Source: Moheibacter lacus
GTDB lineage: Bacteria > Bacteroidota > Bacteroidia > Flavobacteriales > Weeksellaceae
Direction: 5' to 3'
NCBI RefSeq assembly: GCF_014042165.1
Contig: NZ_JACDZE010000001.1
Span: forward strand, 642,595-706,594
DNA length: 64,000 bases
In this document: piece by piece, positions 42,624 through 51,111 of the stretch
Layout: each line of letters begins with the position of its first letter
Numbering within the stretch: the first letter of the stretch is position 1
Made by a program: the position numbers and the translations under genes
Notes under the pieces: model-generated
Databases searched by the model: none
What the model saw: the letters and a program-made list of their open reading frames with translations, nothing else
What the model was told of the DNA's origin: nothing

Positions 42624-43166
42624 GTGAAAGAAGTGGAATTCATAGAAGGCTGTAAACGCCGTGACCGAAAGGTTCAGAAACTGCTGTACGAAAAGTATAG
42701 CGCAGATTTCTTTGGTGTTTGTAAACGGTATTTGAAAAATGTAGAATTGGCGGAAGATGTGTTGGTGAAAGGGTTCTTGAAAGTATTTGAGCATATCGAT
42801 TCCTTTGAAGGAAAAGGAAATTTTGAAGGTTGGATGCGGCGGATTTTTATCAACGAATGTTTGATGGAGCTCCGTAAAAAACAGGATTTCACGATTTATT
42901 TGGAATCGAGTAACATTCAACCCAGTAGAGAAGCTTCGGCGCTCGAAAATTTATACGAACAGGATGTGTTGAAATTATTGGAATTTTTACCCACCGGTTG
43001 TCGGACGGTGTTTAACCTTTATGTTATCGAAGGCTTTAAACACAGTGAAATTGCCGAACAATTGAATATTTCGGAAGGAACTTCGAAATCGCAGTTGAAT
43101 TTGGCAAAGGAAAAATTGAAAGTATTGTTAAACGAATATGGAATCGAAAAATACAAATCATCATGA
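42624..43166 (+). CDS. ECF-type RNA polymerase sigma factor
   Basis: About 180 residues. Region 2 is visible (LLYEKYSADFFGVCKRYL, AEDVLVKGFLKVFEHID, FEGWMRRIFINE) and region 4 (LLEFLPTGCRTVFNLYVIEG, HSEIAEQLNISEGTSKSQL). Start is placed at GTG 42624 after a purine-rich GAAGAAAAAA; a TTG at 42594 is also in frame. It overlaps the partner gene by 4 bases. It belongs to the Bacteroidota ECF type whose partner is a membrane protein. Confidence 0.9.
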   Translation: MKEVEFIEGCKRRDRKVQKLLYEKYSADFFGVCKRYLKNVELAEDVLVKGFLKVFEHIDSFEGKGNFEGWMRRIFINECLMELRKKQDFTIYLESSNIQPSREASALENLYEQDVLKLLEFLPTGCRTVFNLYVIEGFKHSEIAEQLNISEGTSKSQLNLAKEKLKVLLNEYGIEKYKSS

Positions 43167-44089
43167 GTGAGAAAGATCCCATAGAAGAATTGTTTCGGGA
43201 AAACCAACATGGGCTGGACGAAAAACCACGCGATTTGATTTGGGATAGAATCGAAGAGCGACTGGATGAAAAATCCGTGGTCAAAAAGAAACCTAATTTT
43301 TGGAAATACGGTGCTGCGGCTTCGGTTGTAGTTGGATTGACCATCGGTATTTGGGCGATTTTAAATAATCAAAACCAAGTAAAATCGGAAATGGCTGTTC
43401 CCCAAATGGTTTTGGAAGAATCGGTAGAAATCAATGAAGAAAATGCTTCGGAAATCCTCGATAGATTAGAAGAAAACCAAGATGCAATCGTTTTGCACGA
43501 GACAAAAGAGGCTTTACCTGAAGCTGAAATGGAAGCGCCAAAAATTCGACAAACCAAGCCAGAACCTACAGTCGAGAAGGAATCAAATTTGGAAGATCGA
43601 TTGGAAACGTATGCAGAAAAAACTGCGCCGGCAATTGTTTCCGCTGCTCCTGCGATGGAAAGTCCAAAAAAAGCCAAAGAAAGCGAAGCGATTGTTTTTC
43701 GTGGAGAAACGCCTGAACAAAAAGAAGGAAATTATGTGTTGCGGAATAAATCAGAAATCTCTGATTATGAGTTAGATGAAAGTAGAAGGCTGGGGAATTC
43801 CGCTTTTGGTACTACAGACTCACCTCATCAAATGCTCACACATCAAATTTCTATTCCGGTTAAAAATGTTTGGATTAAGTATGATGTAATTTCCCTAAAC
43901 GACAGCCTGATTGTATTTGAAAATCAAAATGTTGCGTACCCAACGCAAATTAAGTTTCAATCCAAAAAAGATTCGGTTCAAGTGATTTATTCGGGAAAGA
44001 ATTCAAAAAAGAATTCAACTGAAAGTAAAATCATTCAAAAATTTGTCAACCAAAATAAACTGAATTTGAGAAGCCAGATTATAGAATAA
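43163..44089 (+). CDS. Membrane protein, putative anti-sigma partner
   Basis: A 308-residue protein: cytosolic N-terminus (IEELFRENQHGLDEKPRDLIWDRIEERLD), one membrane helix (about 49-66, AAASVVVGLTIGIWAIL) and a Glu/Lys-rich extracytoplasmic region ending in a beta-rich segment (SIPVKNVWIKYDVISLNDSL). The coupling to the sigma gene (ATGA) supports an anti-sigma role, but no zinc ZAS motif (His-x3-Cys-x2-Cys) is present, so it would be a different type. Confidence in the role is modest. Confidence 0.75.
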   Translation: MSEKDPIEELFRENQHGLDEKPRDLIWDRIEERLDEKSVVKKKPNFWKYGAAASVVVGLTIGIWAILNNQNQVKSEMAVPQMVLEESVEINEENASEILDRLEENQDAIVLHETKEALPEAEMEAPKIRQTKPEPTVEKESNLEDRLETYAEKTAPAIVSAAPAMESPKKAKESEAIVFRGETPEQKEGNYVLRNKSEISDYELDESRRLGNSAFGTTDSPHQMLTHQISIPVKNVWIKYDVISLNDSLIVFENQNVAYPTQIKFQSKKDSVQVIYSGKNSKKNSTESKIIQKFVNQNKLNLRSQIIE

Positions 44090-44090
44090 G

Positions 44091-44136
44091 AAAAAACCTC
44101 CAAAATTATCAACTTATGAAAACTATTTTGGAGGTT
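44091..44136 (-). terminator. Intrinsic terminator of argH (convergent)
   Basis: AACCTCCAAAAT (44095-44106) and ATTTTGGAGGTT (44125-44136) form a 12-bp perfect stem with an 18-base loop. The minus strand continues TTTTTT, so it terminates argH; it also sits just after the sigma-partner stop and could act in both directions. Confidence 0.85.
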
Positions 44137-44160
44137 GTTAAATTTATAATTTTAATATAA

Positions 44161-45444
44161 TTAGGCTTTGTATCGTTTAATCTTCTCCCGAATTTCTTCC
44201 AATCCCAGATTATGAATACTTCCCAAATGCGAAGTTTTGAATTCTTTGTGCGGTACGTAAGTTCCATCATCCACTGAAATCCCAACAATCTTGTATGCAT
44301 CACGAAAAGAAGTTCCGGTTTGCAACAAATGGTTGATGTTTTCCACCGTATAAATCGAATCGTATTTTTCCTGATCCATAAATCCGGATTTGATTTCCAA
44401 TTGCGGCAAAGCAAAAATCAGGATGTCCAAAATATCGTTGAATTGAACCATCGGCTCAAATAATATTTCTTTTAAAATCTGAAAATCACGATGGTAACCA
44501 CTCGGTAAATTATTGATCGTCAAAATAATATCATTTGGTAAACCTTGCAATCGGTTGCAGTGCGCTCTTGTCAATTCAAAAACGTCAGGATTCTTTTTAT
44601 GCGGCATGATGGATGAACCGGTTGTCATTTCCTTTGGTAATTTTACAAATCCCATATCCTGGCTGTTGTACATCACCAAATCATAAGACAATTTGGACAA
44701 AGTTCCGCTCACCATCGAAATCGCGACGGCTGTCGATTTTTCCGATTTCCCACGCAACATTTGCGCACCAACTGAACTCACCGCCATTTCTGAAAATCCT
44801 AATTCTTCAGTCGTCATTTTTCGGTCAATTCCGAAACTTGTCCCAAATCCAGCGCCGGAACCCAATGGATTTTGGTCCGCAACTTTAAACGCAGCATCGA
44901 AGAAATACAAATCGGACAATAAATTTTCTGCATAAGCCGAAAACCACATCCCGAAACTGTTTGGCATCGCGGCTTGGAAATGCGTATAACCGGGCAACAA
45001 ATCGTTTTGATGTGTTTCTGCTTTCTCAACTAAAATGTCAATTAAGCTCAAAACTTTGGATTTCGTTTCGGACAAATATTCTTTTAAAAACAATTGGATG
45101 GCGACGAGAACTTGATCGTTTCTGGAACGTGCCGTATGGATCATTTTTCCTGCATCGCCTGTTTTGATGATGAGTTCGGCTTCGATTTTTGAGTGGATGT
45201 CTTCATAATTCTCATCGATTTCAAATTCTCCTGCTTCGATTTGAACCAAAATTTCATCTAGTGCGGTTTGTAATTTCTGGTTATCGTCAGAAGAAATGAT
45301 CCCGACTTTGGAGAGCATATTGGCTTGTGCTTTGGATGCAATTGCATCATATTTCGCCAAATAACCATCGAGAATTCGGTCTTTTCCTACGGTAAATTTT
45401 TCGATTTTGTCGTTGACAGAGAATCCTTTGTCCCAAATTTTCAT
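44161..45444 (-). CDS. argH: Argininosuccinate lyase
   Basis: A 427-residue fumarase/aspartase-family enzyme that splits argininosuccinate to arginine and fumarate. The signature GSSIMPHKKNPD is intact, with TARSRNDQV and the N-terminal KIWDKGFSVNDKIEKFT. Start at 45444 gives the normal N-terminus; an upstream ATG at 45480 adds an unlikely tail. A -7 box is at 45477-45470. Confidence 0.95.
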   Translation of the reverse strand: MKIWDKGFSVNDKIEKFTVGKDRILDGYLAKYDAIASKAQANMLSKVGIISSDDNQKLQTALDEILVQIEAGEFEIDENYEDIHSKIEAELIIKTGDAGKMIHTARSRNDQVLVAIQLFLKEYLSETKSKVLSLIDILVEKAETHQNDLLPGYTHFQAAMPNSFGMWFSAYAENLLSDLYFFDAAFKVADQNPLGSGAGFGTSFGIDRKMTTEELGFSEMAVSSVGAQMLRGKSEKSTAVAISMVSGTLSKLSYDLVMYNSQDMGFVKLPKEMTTGSSIMPHKKNPDVFELTRAHCNRLQGLPNDIILTINNLPSGYHRDFQILKEILFEPMVQFNDILDILIFALPQLEIKSGFMDQEKYDSIYTVENINHLLQTGTSFRDAYKIVGISVDDGTYVPHKEFKTSHLGSIHNLGLEEIREKIKRYKA

Positions 45445-45469
45445 CTTGAATTTCGTTTTTAAAGTTGGA

Positions 45470-45477
45470 CAAAAATA
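45470..45477 (-). promoter_or_regulatory. -7 box TATTTTTG for argH
   Basis: The minus strand 45477-45470 reads TATTTTTG, a TAnnTTTG match 25 bases before the argH ATG. Confidence 0.5.
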
Positions 45478-45504
45478 CAAGAATTAATATGAATTCATCA
45501 AAGA

Positions 45505-46098
45505 TCATTCGCCCAATTCCACTCCTTCAATTACCTTAAAATTGATATAAGTTTTCTTTTCAGGATCATAGAGCAATAAGTTGGAATAAAAAATATTGAT
45601 CCATTTGTTTTTAAATTGTTCTTTCATCAAAATCTCCGAGCCTTCAAAATCCCATAACCACAAAAACTTTAAGATAGATCCATCACCGATCTCGAGATTG
45701 ACTATGTTGAATTGTTTTTTCTCTATGGTTTTGATTTTTCCTAATTCAACAGCCAATGAAGGTGTTTCCGTCTGATACTCACTCAAATCTGCAACACCCA
45801 AAAGAACCATTGGGCATAAAGATGCCATCTTTATCCCTATGTCTTCCCCAAATTTCAACTGGTCTATTTCCGTAATGCTTTTCCCATTGAAATGAACATC
45901 AAAATCTTCACGGTTTTTGTCCACTCCCTCAAGAATACAAAGTCCCATCTGCATTTCTATTTCTTGTTGGCTAAGACCTTCAGTATTCTTTTTACCCATA
46001 CAGTCACAAGTGAAATTTGCCACCTTTTCCATAAAATCCTGTGCGCCGACTAATCCGGTGAATAAAAACACACAAAAGATAAAACCCTTAATTTTCAT
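45505..46098 (-). CDS. Secreted protein of unknown function
   Basis: A 197-residue protein with a signal peptide (MKIKGFIFCVFLFTGLVGAQ) and a Cys-containing N-terminal segment (NFTCDCMGKKNTEGLSQQ, MGLCILEGV). The C-terminal half has beta-like strands (DGSILKFLWLWDFEGSE). I recognise no family. It lies 60 bases before argH on the same strand and has no clear operon link. Confidence 0.75.
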   Translation of the reverse strand: MKIKGFIFCVFLFTGLVGAQDFMEKVANFTCDCMGKKNTEGLSQQEIEMQMGLCILEGVDKNREDFDVHFNGKSITEIDQLKFGEDIGIKMASLCPMVLLGVADLSEYQTETPSLAVELGKIKTIEKKQFNIVNLEIGDGSILKFLWLWDFEGSEILMKEQFKNKWINIFYSNLLLYDPEKKTYINFKVIEGVELGE

Positions 46099-46168
46099 CT
46101 GATGATTTTAAAATTTTTCTAAAAATAGAAATTCTGAACTAAAAAACTTTGAAAATTTTTGCTTCCGG

Positions 46169-48112
46169 CTAAAACTTCATTTTTTGAATGCGAATTGCGT
46201 TTAATATCGCAAGAAAAGCAACGCCTACATCTGCAAAAACCGCTTCCCACATCGTCGCCAATCCACCGGCTCCTAAAATCAAAACGATCAACTTCACACC
46301 AAAAGCCAATGCAATGTTCTGGATCACAATCTGTTTGGTTTTTCGTCCGATTTTGATGGCAGTAGAAATTTTGGAGGGTTGGTCGGTTTGGATAACGACA
46401 TCGGCCGTTTCGATGGCTACGTCGCTTCCCATTCCGCCCATCGCGATTCCGATATCTGCCAATGCCAATACGGGTGCATCATTGATTCCGTCGCCTACAA
46501 ATGCGATGGTATTTTCAGGATTATTTTTTAATTCTTTTAATTTATCCAATTTTCCTTCCGGTAACAATCCGCCAAATGCCGTCGAAATCCCGATTTCTTT
46601 TGCCACTTTTTGCACGATGCTGTCTTTGTCTCCACTCAACATCAAGGTTTTGGTCACGCCATGTTTCTTCATTTCAGAAATAGCGCGCAGAGAATCTTCT
46701 TTGATTTCATCGGCTATGATGATGTGTCCGGCATAATTGTTTTCGATGGCGACGATGACGATACTCTCTACGATTGAATCAATTTCAGGCGGATATTCAA
46801 TCCCAAATTTCTTTAATAATTTACCGTTACCAACCCAAATCGTTTTTCCGTTGATTTCACCTTTCAATCCATGACCGGAAATTTCTTCTATATTTTCCGC
46901 TTTTAAATTCGAAGCATGATGTGCAACAATAGCTTGAGCTATGGGATGCGTGGAATTGGCTTCCAGAGCCGAAACATAATTGAGAAATTCTAATTTGTCT
47001 AAATTATTGATTTCAATTTTTTGAACTTTAAACACACCTTCGGTCAGCGTTCCGGTTTTGTCCATCACTACCGTATTGACCTTTGCCATCAAATCGAGAA
47101 AATTGGAACCTTTGAACAAAATTCCGTTTCGAGAAGCCGCTCCGATGCCACCGAAATAGCCCAATGGAATCGAAATCACCAAAGCACAAGGGCAGGAAAT
47201 CACCAAAAAGATTAAGGCTCGATAAATCCATTCTTTTAAATCATAATTTTCTACAAAGAAATAAGGAAGAAAGGCGACAGCAACAGCTAGAAAAAATACA
47301 ATCGGCGTATAGACTTTAGCAAATTTTCGGATAAACAACTCAGTTTTGGCTTTTCGGGAACTTGCTTCTTGCACCATTTGTAGAATTTTCGCCAACGAAC
47401 TGTCCTCAAACTTTTTTGTGGTTTGAAGTTCGATTACTTTTTCCAAATTGAGCATTCCCGCCAAAACGGTTTCTCCTTTGCGGATCGTATCTGGTTTGCT
47501 TTCTCCGGTCAGTGCGGCGGTGTTGAAACTAGAAGATTCGGACAACATGATTCCGTCCAACGGTACTTTTTCTCCGACTTTGATTTGGATGGTTTCGCCG
47601 ATTTCAACGGTTTCAGGTTTTACAGTTTGAAATTGGTTGTTCCGAAAAACATTGGCTTCTTCAGGTCGAACGTCCAGCAAGGCTTTGATATTATTTTTGG
47701 CGCGGTTTACGGCTGCGTTTTGGAACAATTCGCCAACGGCATAAAAGAGCATTACGGCAACACCTTCGGGATATTCTCCCAAAATGAACGCACCGATTGT
47801 TGCAACTGTCATCAGCGTAAATTCGGTAAAGAATTCTCCCTTTAAAATTGTAGTAAATGCTTCTTTAAAAACCGGAAAGCCTACGGGAATATAGGCTACT
47901 AAATACCAAATGATCCGAACGATTTCGTTTTGGAAAAAAGCCGGACGGTCAAAATAATCCATCGCAATTCCCGCCAGTAACATCACCAAACTGAAAATCG
48001 CCGGAACATAGGTTTTAAAAGACGAAGCATCTCCGTGATCGTGGTCGTGATCGTGACCATCAGAATGTTTATGTTGTATATTCACTTCTGTTGAACAACA
48101 AACTTGTGACAT
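46169..48112 (-). CDS. Heavy-metal P1B-type ATPase (Zn/Cd/Pb exporter)
   Basis: A 647-residue P-type ATPase. The CPC transmembrane metal site is in VISCPCALVISIPLGYFGG, the phosphorylation motif is DKTGTLTEG, and GDGINDAPVLALADIG is the hinge; HP motif is in STHPIAQ. CPC with a nearby Lys pattern fits the ZntA/CadA group. The N-terminus lacks a full CxxC metal-binding domain and instead has a Cys-Cys plus a His/Asp-rich tail (HKHSDGHDHDHDHGD). Promoter with an operator-like element lies at 48131-48166. Confidence 0.93.
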   Translation of the reverse strand: MSQVCCSTEVNIQHKHSDGHDHDHDHGDASSFKTYVPAIFSLVMLLAGIAMDYFDRPAFFQNEIVRIIWYLVAYIPVGFPVFKEAFTTILKGEFFTEFTLMTVATIGAFILGEYPEGVAVMLFYAVGELFQNAAVNRAKNNIKALLDVRPEEANVFRNNQFQTVKPETVEIGETIQIKVGEKVPLDGIMLSESSSFNTAALTGESKPDTIRKGETVLAGMLNLEKVIELQTTKKFEDSSLAKILQMVQEASSRKAKTELFIRKFAKVYTPIVFFLAVAVAFLPYFFVENYDLKEWIYRALIFLVISCPCALVISIPLGYFGGIGAASRNGILFKGSNFLDLMAKVNTVVMDKTGTLTEGVFKVQKIEINNLDKLEFLNYVSALEANSTHPIAQAIVAHHASNLKAENIEEISGHGLKGEINGKTIWVGNGKLLKKFGIEYPPEIDSIVESIVIVAIENNYAGHIIIADEIKEDSLRAISEMKKHGVTKTLMLSGDKDSIVQKVAKEIGISTAFGGLLPEGKLDKLKELKNNPENTIAFVGDGINDAPVLALADIGIAMGGMGSDVAIETADVVIQTDQPSKISTAIKIGRKTKQIVIQNIALAFGVKLIVLILGAGGLATMWEAVFADVGVAFLAILNAIRIQKMKF

Positions 48113-48130
48113 AGTCTAAATGATTTGATA

Positions 48131-48166
48131 CAAATCTACCATACATTCGCTGCAACCAGATTGCAA
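48131..48166 (-). promoter_or_regulatory. Metal-response promoter with CTGCAA-N5-TTGCAA element
   Basis: The minus-strand -7 box TAGATTTG is at 48138-48131. Upstream in the -33 zone, 48150-48166 carries CTGCAA, five bases, then TTGCAA. The same arrangement with one base difference in spacing precedes the efflux operon (54671-54707), so it is probably a shared operator. The Fur-family protein at 48207 is the nearest candidate regulator. Confidence 0.6.
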
Positions 48167-48206
48167 AATAAAATCTTCTTTCTTTTTTCAAAAAGAAATC
48201 TTCTTC

Positions 48207-48617
48207 TTATGCATTACATTTATCACATAAGCCTTTTACAACCAAACTGCTTTCTTCGGCTTTGAATTTTTTAGGAAGTTGAATTTTGGGTAGACTGACT
48301 TCTTTCATGCAAAATGTATGACCGCAATTTGTACAATGAAAATGAATATGGGTTTCCTCTGGCAAACATTCACAGGTTTCATCACACAATGCGTATTTCA
48401 CTGAACCCGTTCCGTCTTCTATGCTGTGCACCAATTTATTTTTCTCAAATGTTTTCAGGGTTCGATACAAAGTCGTTTTATCGGCTTGTTCAAATAAATT
48501 TTCCAACTCATTTAAACTAACGGCGTGTTCAGAATTTTGCAATTCTTTCAAAACCAAAAGACGCATGGCGGTCGGATGTATTTTTCTGGCTTTTAATTTT
48601 TTTTCTAAATCTTGCAT
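48207..48617 (-). CDS. Fur-family metal-responsive regulator
   Basis: A 136-residue protein with the winged-helix half (HPTAMRLLVLKELQ, ADKTTLYRTLKTFEKNKLVH) and the metal half: ETHIHFHCTNCGHTFC followed by CDKC near the end, giving two structural CxxC zinc sites and a His cluster. It could be a Zur- or Fur-like repressor. It lies 47 bases after the RND adaptor gene and 94 bases before the metal ATPase gene, so it is likely the local regulator. The effector metal is not shown by sequence. Confidence 0.9.
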   Translation of the reverse strand: MQDLEKKLKARKIHPTAMRLLVLKELQNSEHAVSLNELENLFEQADKTTLYRTLKTFEKNKLVHSIEDGTGSVKYALCDETCECLPEETHIHFHCTNCGHTFCMKEVSLPKIQLPKKFKAEESSLVVKGLCDKCNA

Positions 48618-48664
48618 GACGTACCAAATTTAAAGATTATCTCGTTTGAATCCATTGATTTAGA

Positions 48665-49912
48665 TCAATGCGAATGACTGTGTTCTCCCGAATTGTTCAT
48701 TTTTGCCAAAATGAAAAATGCGCCTTTGCTCACAATTTTTGCATTATCCTCAATCTTCACTAAGGGTGTGATCTGCGTAAAGCCAACATCAGTAGTTCCT
48801 TTTACCACCGGAATTCGTTCAAACGTAAATTCGTGTTCGTGTTCCTCTTCTGTATGCACATGCGGAGTTGGTTTTTGGATAAAAATAAAATCCTCTGCCC
48901 CTACATTTACAATGGCTTCGGTTGGAACGGCCGGAACCAAATTTTTCCCAACACTTATTACCGCTACCACGTTCATTCCGTCTATCAATCCTGATTTTTC
49001 TCCTTTCACTCGTGCATGAACCGGAACGGCTTTGCTTTGGTCTTCAAAAGTGGAACCGATGGAAAAAATTTCGGCATCGTATTCCTTTTCAGGATTATTG
49101 GTCATGGTAAAATGAATCAATTGTCTTTTTTTGATTTTTGGCAAATCTTTCTCAAAAACACCCAAATCCAAATGAAGATTGGAATTGTCCACGATTTCCG
49201 CAATCGGAAACGAAACATCTACATAAGCTCCTATGTCCACCAAAACCGCTCCAATTACGCCTGAAATGGGCGCTTTTACCGCCATGGACGAATTTAGATT
49301 TTTGGCGGAAACCGAACCCGGTTTTATACCCATCATCTGCAATTGTTTGGCCAGCGATGCCCGTTGGGTTTGCAATGTTTTCAATTGGCTTTCCGCATAT
49401 TGCAAATTCTTCAAAGCACCGGCATTTCCTTCGTACAATTCTTTTTGGCGTTTAACCTCCGTTTGGGTCATTTGGATTTGTCCGACTACCGTTAAATAGT
49501 TTTCCTGAACCAAAACTTGACCCGGATTTTCGATAACGGCAATCGTTTGTCCTTTTCCGATATAGTCGCCCGGTTGGACGCGAATTGATTTGATTTGCCC
49601 CGAATACAAAGATGTCACTTGGGCTTTGTTTTGATTGGGAACCTTTAGAAAACCATTGGCTTTTATGGCATCATTTAATTCTTTCATTTCGATATTCCCA
49701 AATTCGATTTTTATGGCTTTTACTTGAGCTTCGGTCAATGTAACTTCCGTCTCGCTTTCCTCCTCTCCATGCTCGTGACCTTCTTCCGATCCATGATCGT
49801 GGCCATCACCTTCGGCGTGTTCTTCAGTTTCTGAAACCTTTTTATCATCCTTGCATGAAATGGACGTTGAGACAAAAAGGATGGGCAGTAGTATATAAAC
49901 TAATTTTTTCAT
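48665..49912 (-). CDS. RND efflux periplasmic adaptor (CzcB/CusB type)
   Basis: A 415-residue lipoprotein (leader ends STSISC, Cys20) with a His-rich extension (HAEGDGHDHGSEEGHEHGEE), a barrel-sandwich core (IKSIRVQPGDYIGKGQTIAV, APISGVIGAVLVDIGAYVDV) and a His-rich second stretch (HVHTEEEHEHEF) plus a terminal GEHSHSH. These match metal-efflux adaptors rather than drug ones. It follows CzcC by 5 bases and precedes the Fur-family gene. Confidence 0.92.
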   Translation of the reverse strand: MKKLVYILLPILFVSTSISCKDDKKVSETEEHAEGDGHDHGSEEGHEHGEEESETEVTLTEAQVKAIKIEFGNIEMKELNDAIKANGFLKVPNQNKAQVTSLYSGQIKSIRVQPGDYIGKGQTIAVIENPGQVLVQENYLTVVGQIQMTQTEVKRQKELYEGNAGALKNLQYAESQLKTLQTQRASLAKQLQMMGIKPGSVSAKNLNSSMAVKAPISGVIGAVLVDIGAYVDVSFPIAEIVDNSNLHLDLGVFEKDLPKIKKRQLIHFTMTNNPEKEYDAEIFSIGSTFEDQSKAVPVHARVKGEKSGLIDGMNVVAVISVGKNLVPAVPTEAIVNVGAEDFIFIQKPTPHVHTEEEHEHEFTFERIPVVKGTTDVGFTQITPLVKIEDNAKIVSKGAFFILAKMNNSGEHSHSH

Positions 49913-49917
49913 GTATT

Positions 49918-51111
49918 TTAATTTTGATTGGCTAAATATTGATAGTCGATCATCGACTGATTGTATAAATTCAAAGCATCTAAATAATTTTCTTTAATCG
50001 AAATGGCCTGCGCGATGAATTGACTCAATTCTGCAAAACTGATTTCTCCACTTCGGTAACTCAACGTCGAAGCCGAAATGATGAATTCCGCTTGTTTCAA
50101 ACCGGATTCTTCATAAAAGTCCAACATCAATTGTTCTTTTTCAACTTGTGTCAAAGTTTGTTCTTTGCGGTTATCCAACTTCAGTTCTTGCCATTTGAGT
50201 TCTGTTTGTTGCAGTTCTACATCGGCTTCCAACGCTTTGACTTTCGTTTTCATCGAGCGCAAACCAAACAAAGGAAATGCAACCGTAAACGAAAAACCGG
50301 TAAACGGATCTTCCATCCCCAAATAAGTTTGGGAAAAAACTCTTGCAGAAAAATCAGGTCGATTTGTGTTTTTTTGGACATCAATCATCGATTGGGAAAC
50401 TTCTATATTTTGTTGCTGTACCAACAAAGAAGGATGGATATTTTCAGATAGAGTTTCCGTTTCTTCCAATTTTGACAACGGAATATCCTCCGGCAAATAA
50501 GACAATTGAGAGTTGGTCAATAACATCAATTGTTGTTGCTGAGTTTGAATATCTTTTTCCGTTTGTTTCAGAAAAGCTTGAATTTCTCGGTATTTTACAT
50601 CAGCCGAAATTTTATCCAACCCGGCGACATCACCTACATTATACCGAATCGTAGCCGCATCAAACATCGTTTTGTAAATACTATCCAACTGTTCGTACAA
50701 CTCTTTTTTGTCCTGTAAATACCAAAGTTCGTAATAGGCTTTTTTCACATCGCGTTTTATGGAAAATTGGATGGCTTCACGATTCAGTTTATGCGTTACA
50801 AGCAATTGTTCCATATAATTCTTTCGGGCTTTGTTGAGTCCCGGCCATGGAATTTCTTGCGACAAACCTACTTTCCAAATTCCTTCCGGATTACTCGGTT
50901 GAAAATCTTCATTTTCTATAAAAACGCCTGTTTTCGGAATCTCCATCGCTCCATCACGTTCCAGTTCTGCTTTTCTGATTTGTACATCGTTCAACGAATT
51001 CTGAAAATTACTTTCAGTCGCTATTTGAATGATTTCGTCTAAGGAAACCCTTTGCTGAGCTTGCGTAAGACCGAAAATTAGTATAATTAGTATCGAATTA
51101 ATTTTTTTCAT
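49918..51111 (-). CDS. TolC-family outer-membrane factor (CzcC type)
   Basis: A 397-residue OEP protein with signal peptide (MKKINSILIILIFGLTQAQQ) and the repeated helical pattern (SLDEIIQIATESNFQNSLND; ISADVKYREIQAFLKQTEKD). It completes the CBA efflux complex. The ATG at 51111 overlaps the CzcA stop region by 14 bases; the upstream extension to 51165 is not in the family. It precedes the adaptor gene by 5 bases. Confidence 0.9.
   Translation of the reverse strand: MKKINSILIILIFGLTQAQQRVSLDEIIQIATESNFQNSLNDVQIRKAELERDGAMEIPKTGVFIENEDFQPSNPEGIWKVGLSQEIPWPGLNKARKNYMEQLLVTHKLNREAIQFSIKRDVKKAYYELWYLQDKKELYEQLDSIYKTMFDAATIRYNVGDVAGLDKISADVKYREIQAFLKQTEKDIQTQQQQLMLLTNSQLSYLPEDIPLSKLEETETLSENIHPSLLVQQQNIEVSQSMIDVQKNTNRPDFSARVFSQTYLGMEDPFTGFSFTVAFPLFGLRSMKTKVKALEADVELQQTELKWQELKLDNRKEQTLTQVEKEQLMLDFYEESGLKQAEFIISASTLSYRSGEISFAELSQFIAQAISIKENYLDALNLYNQSMIDYQYLANQN

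Noticed and set aside
50020-50451. 143-codon plus-strand frame over the TolC-family gene
   Set aside because: Antisense shadow of an outer-membrane factor with clear family structure.
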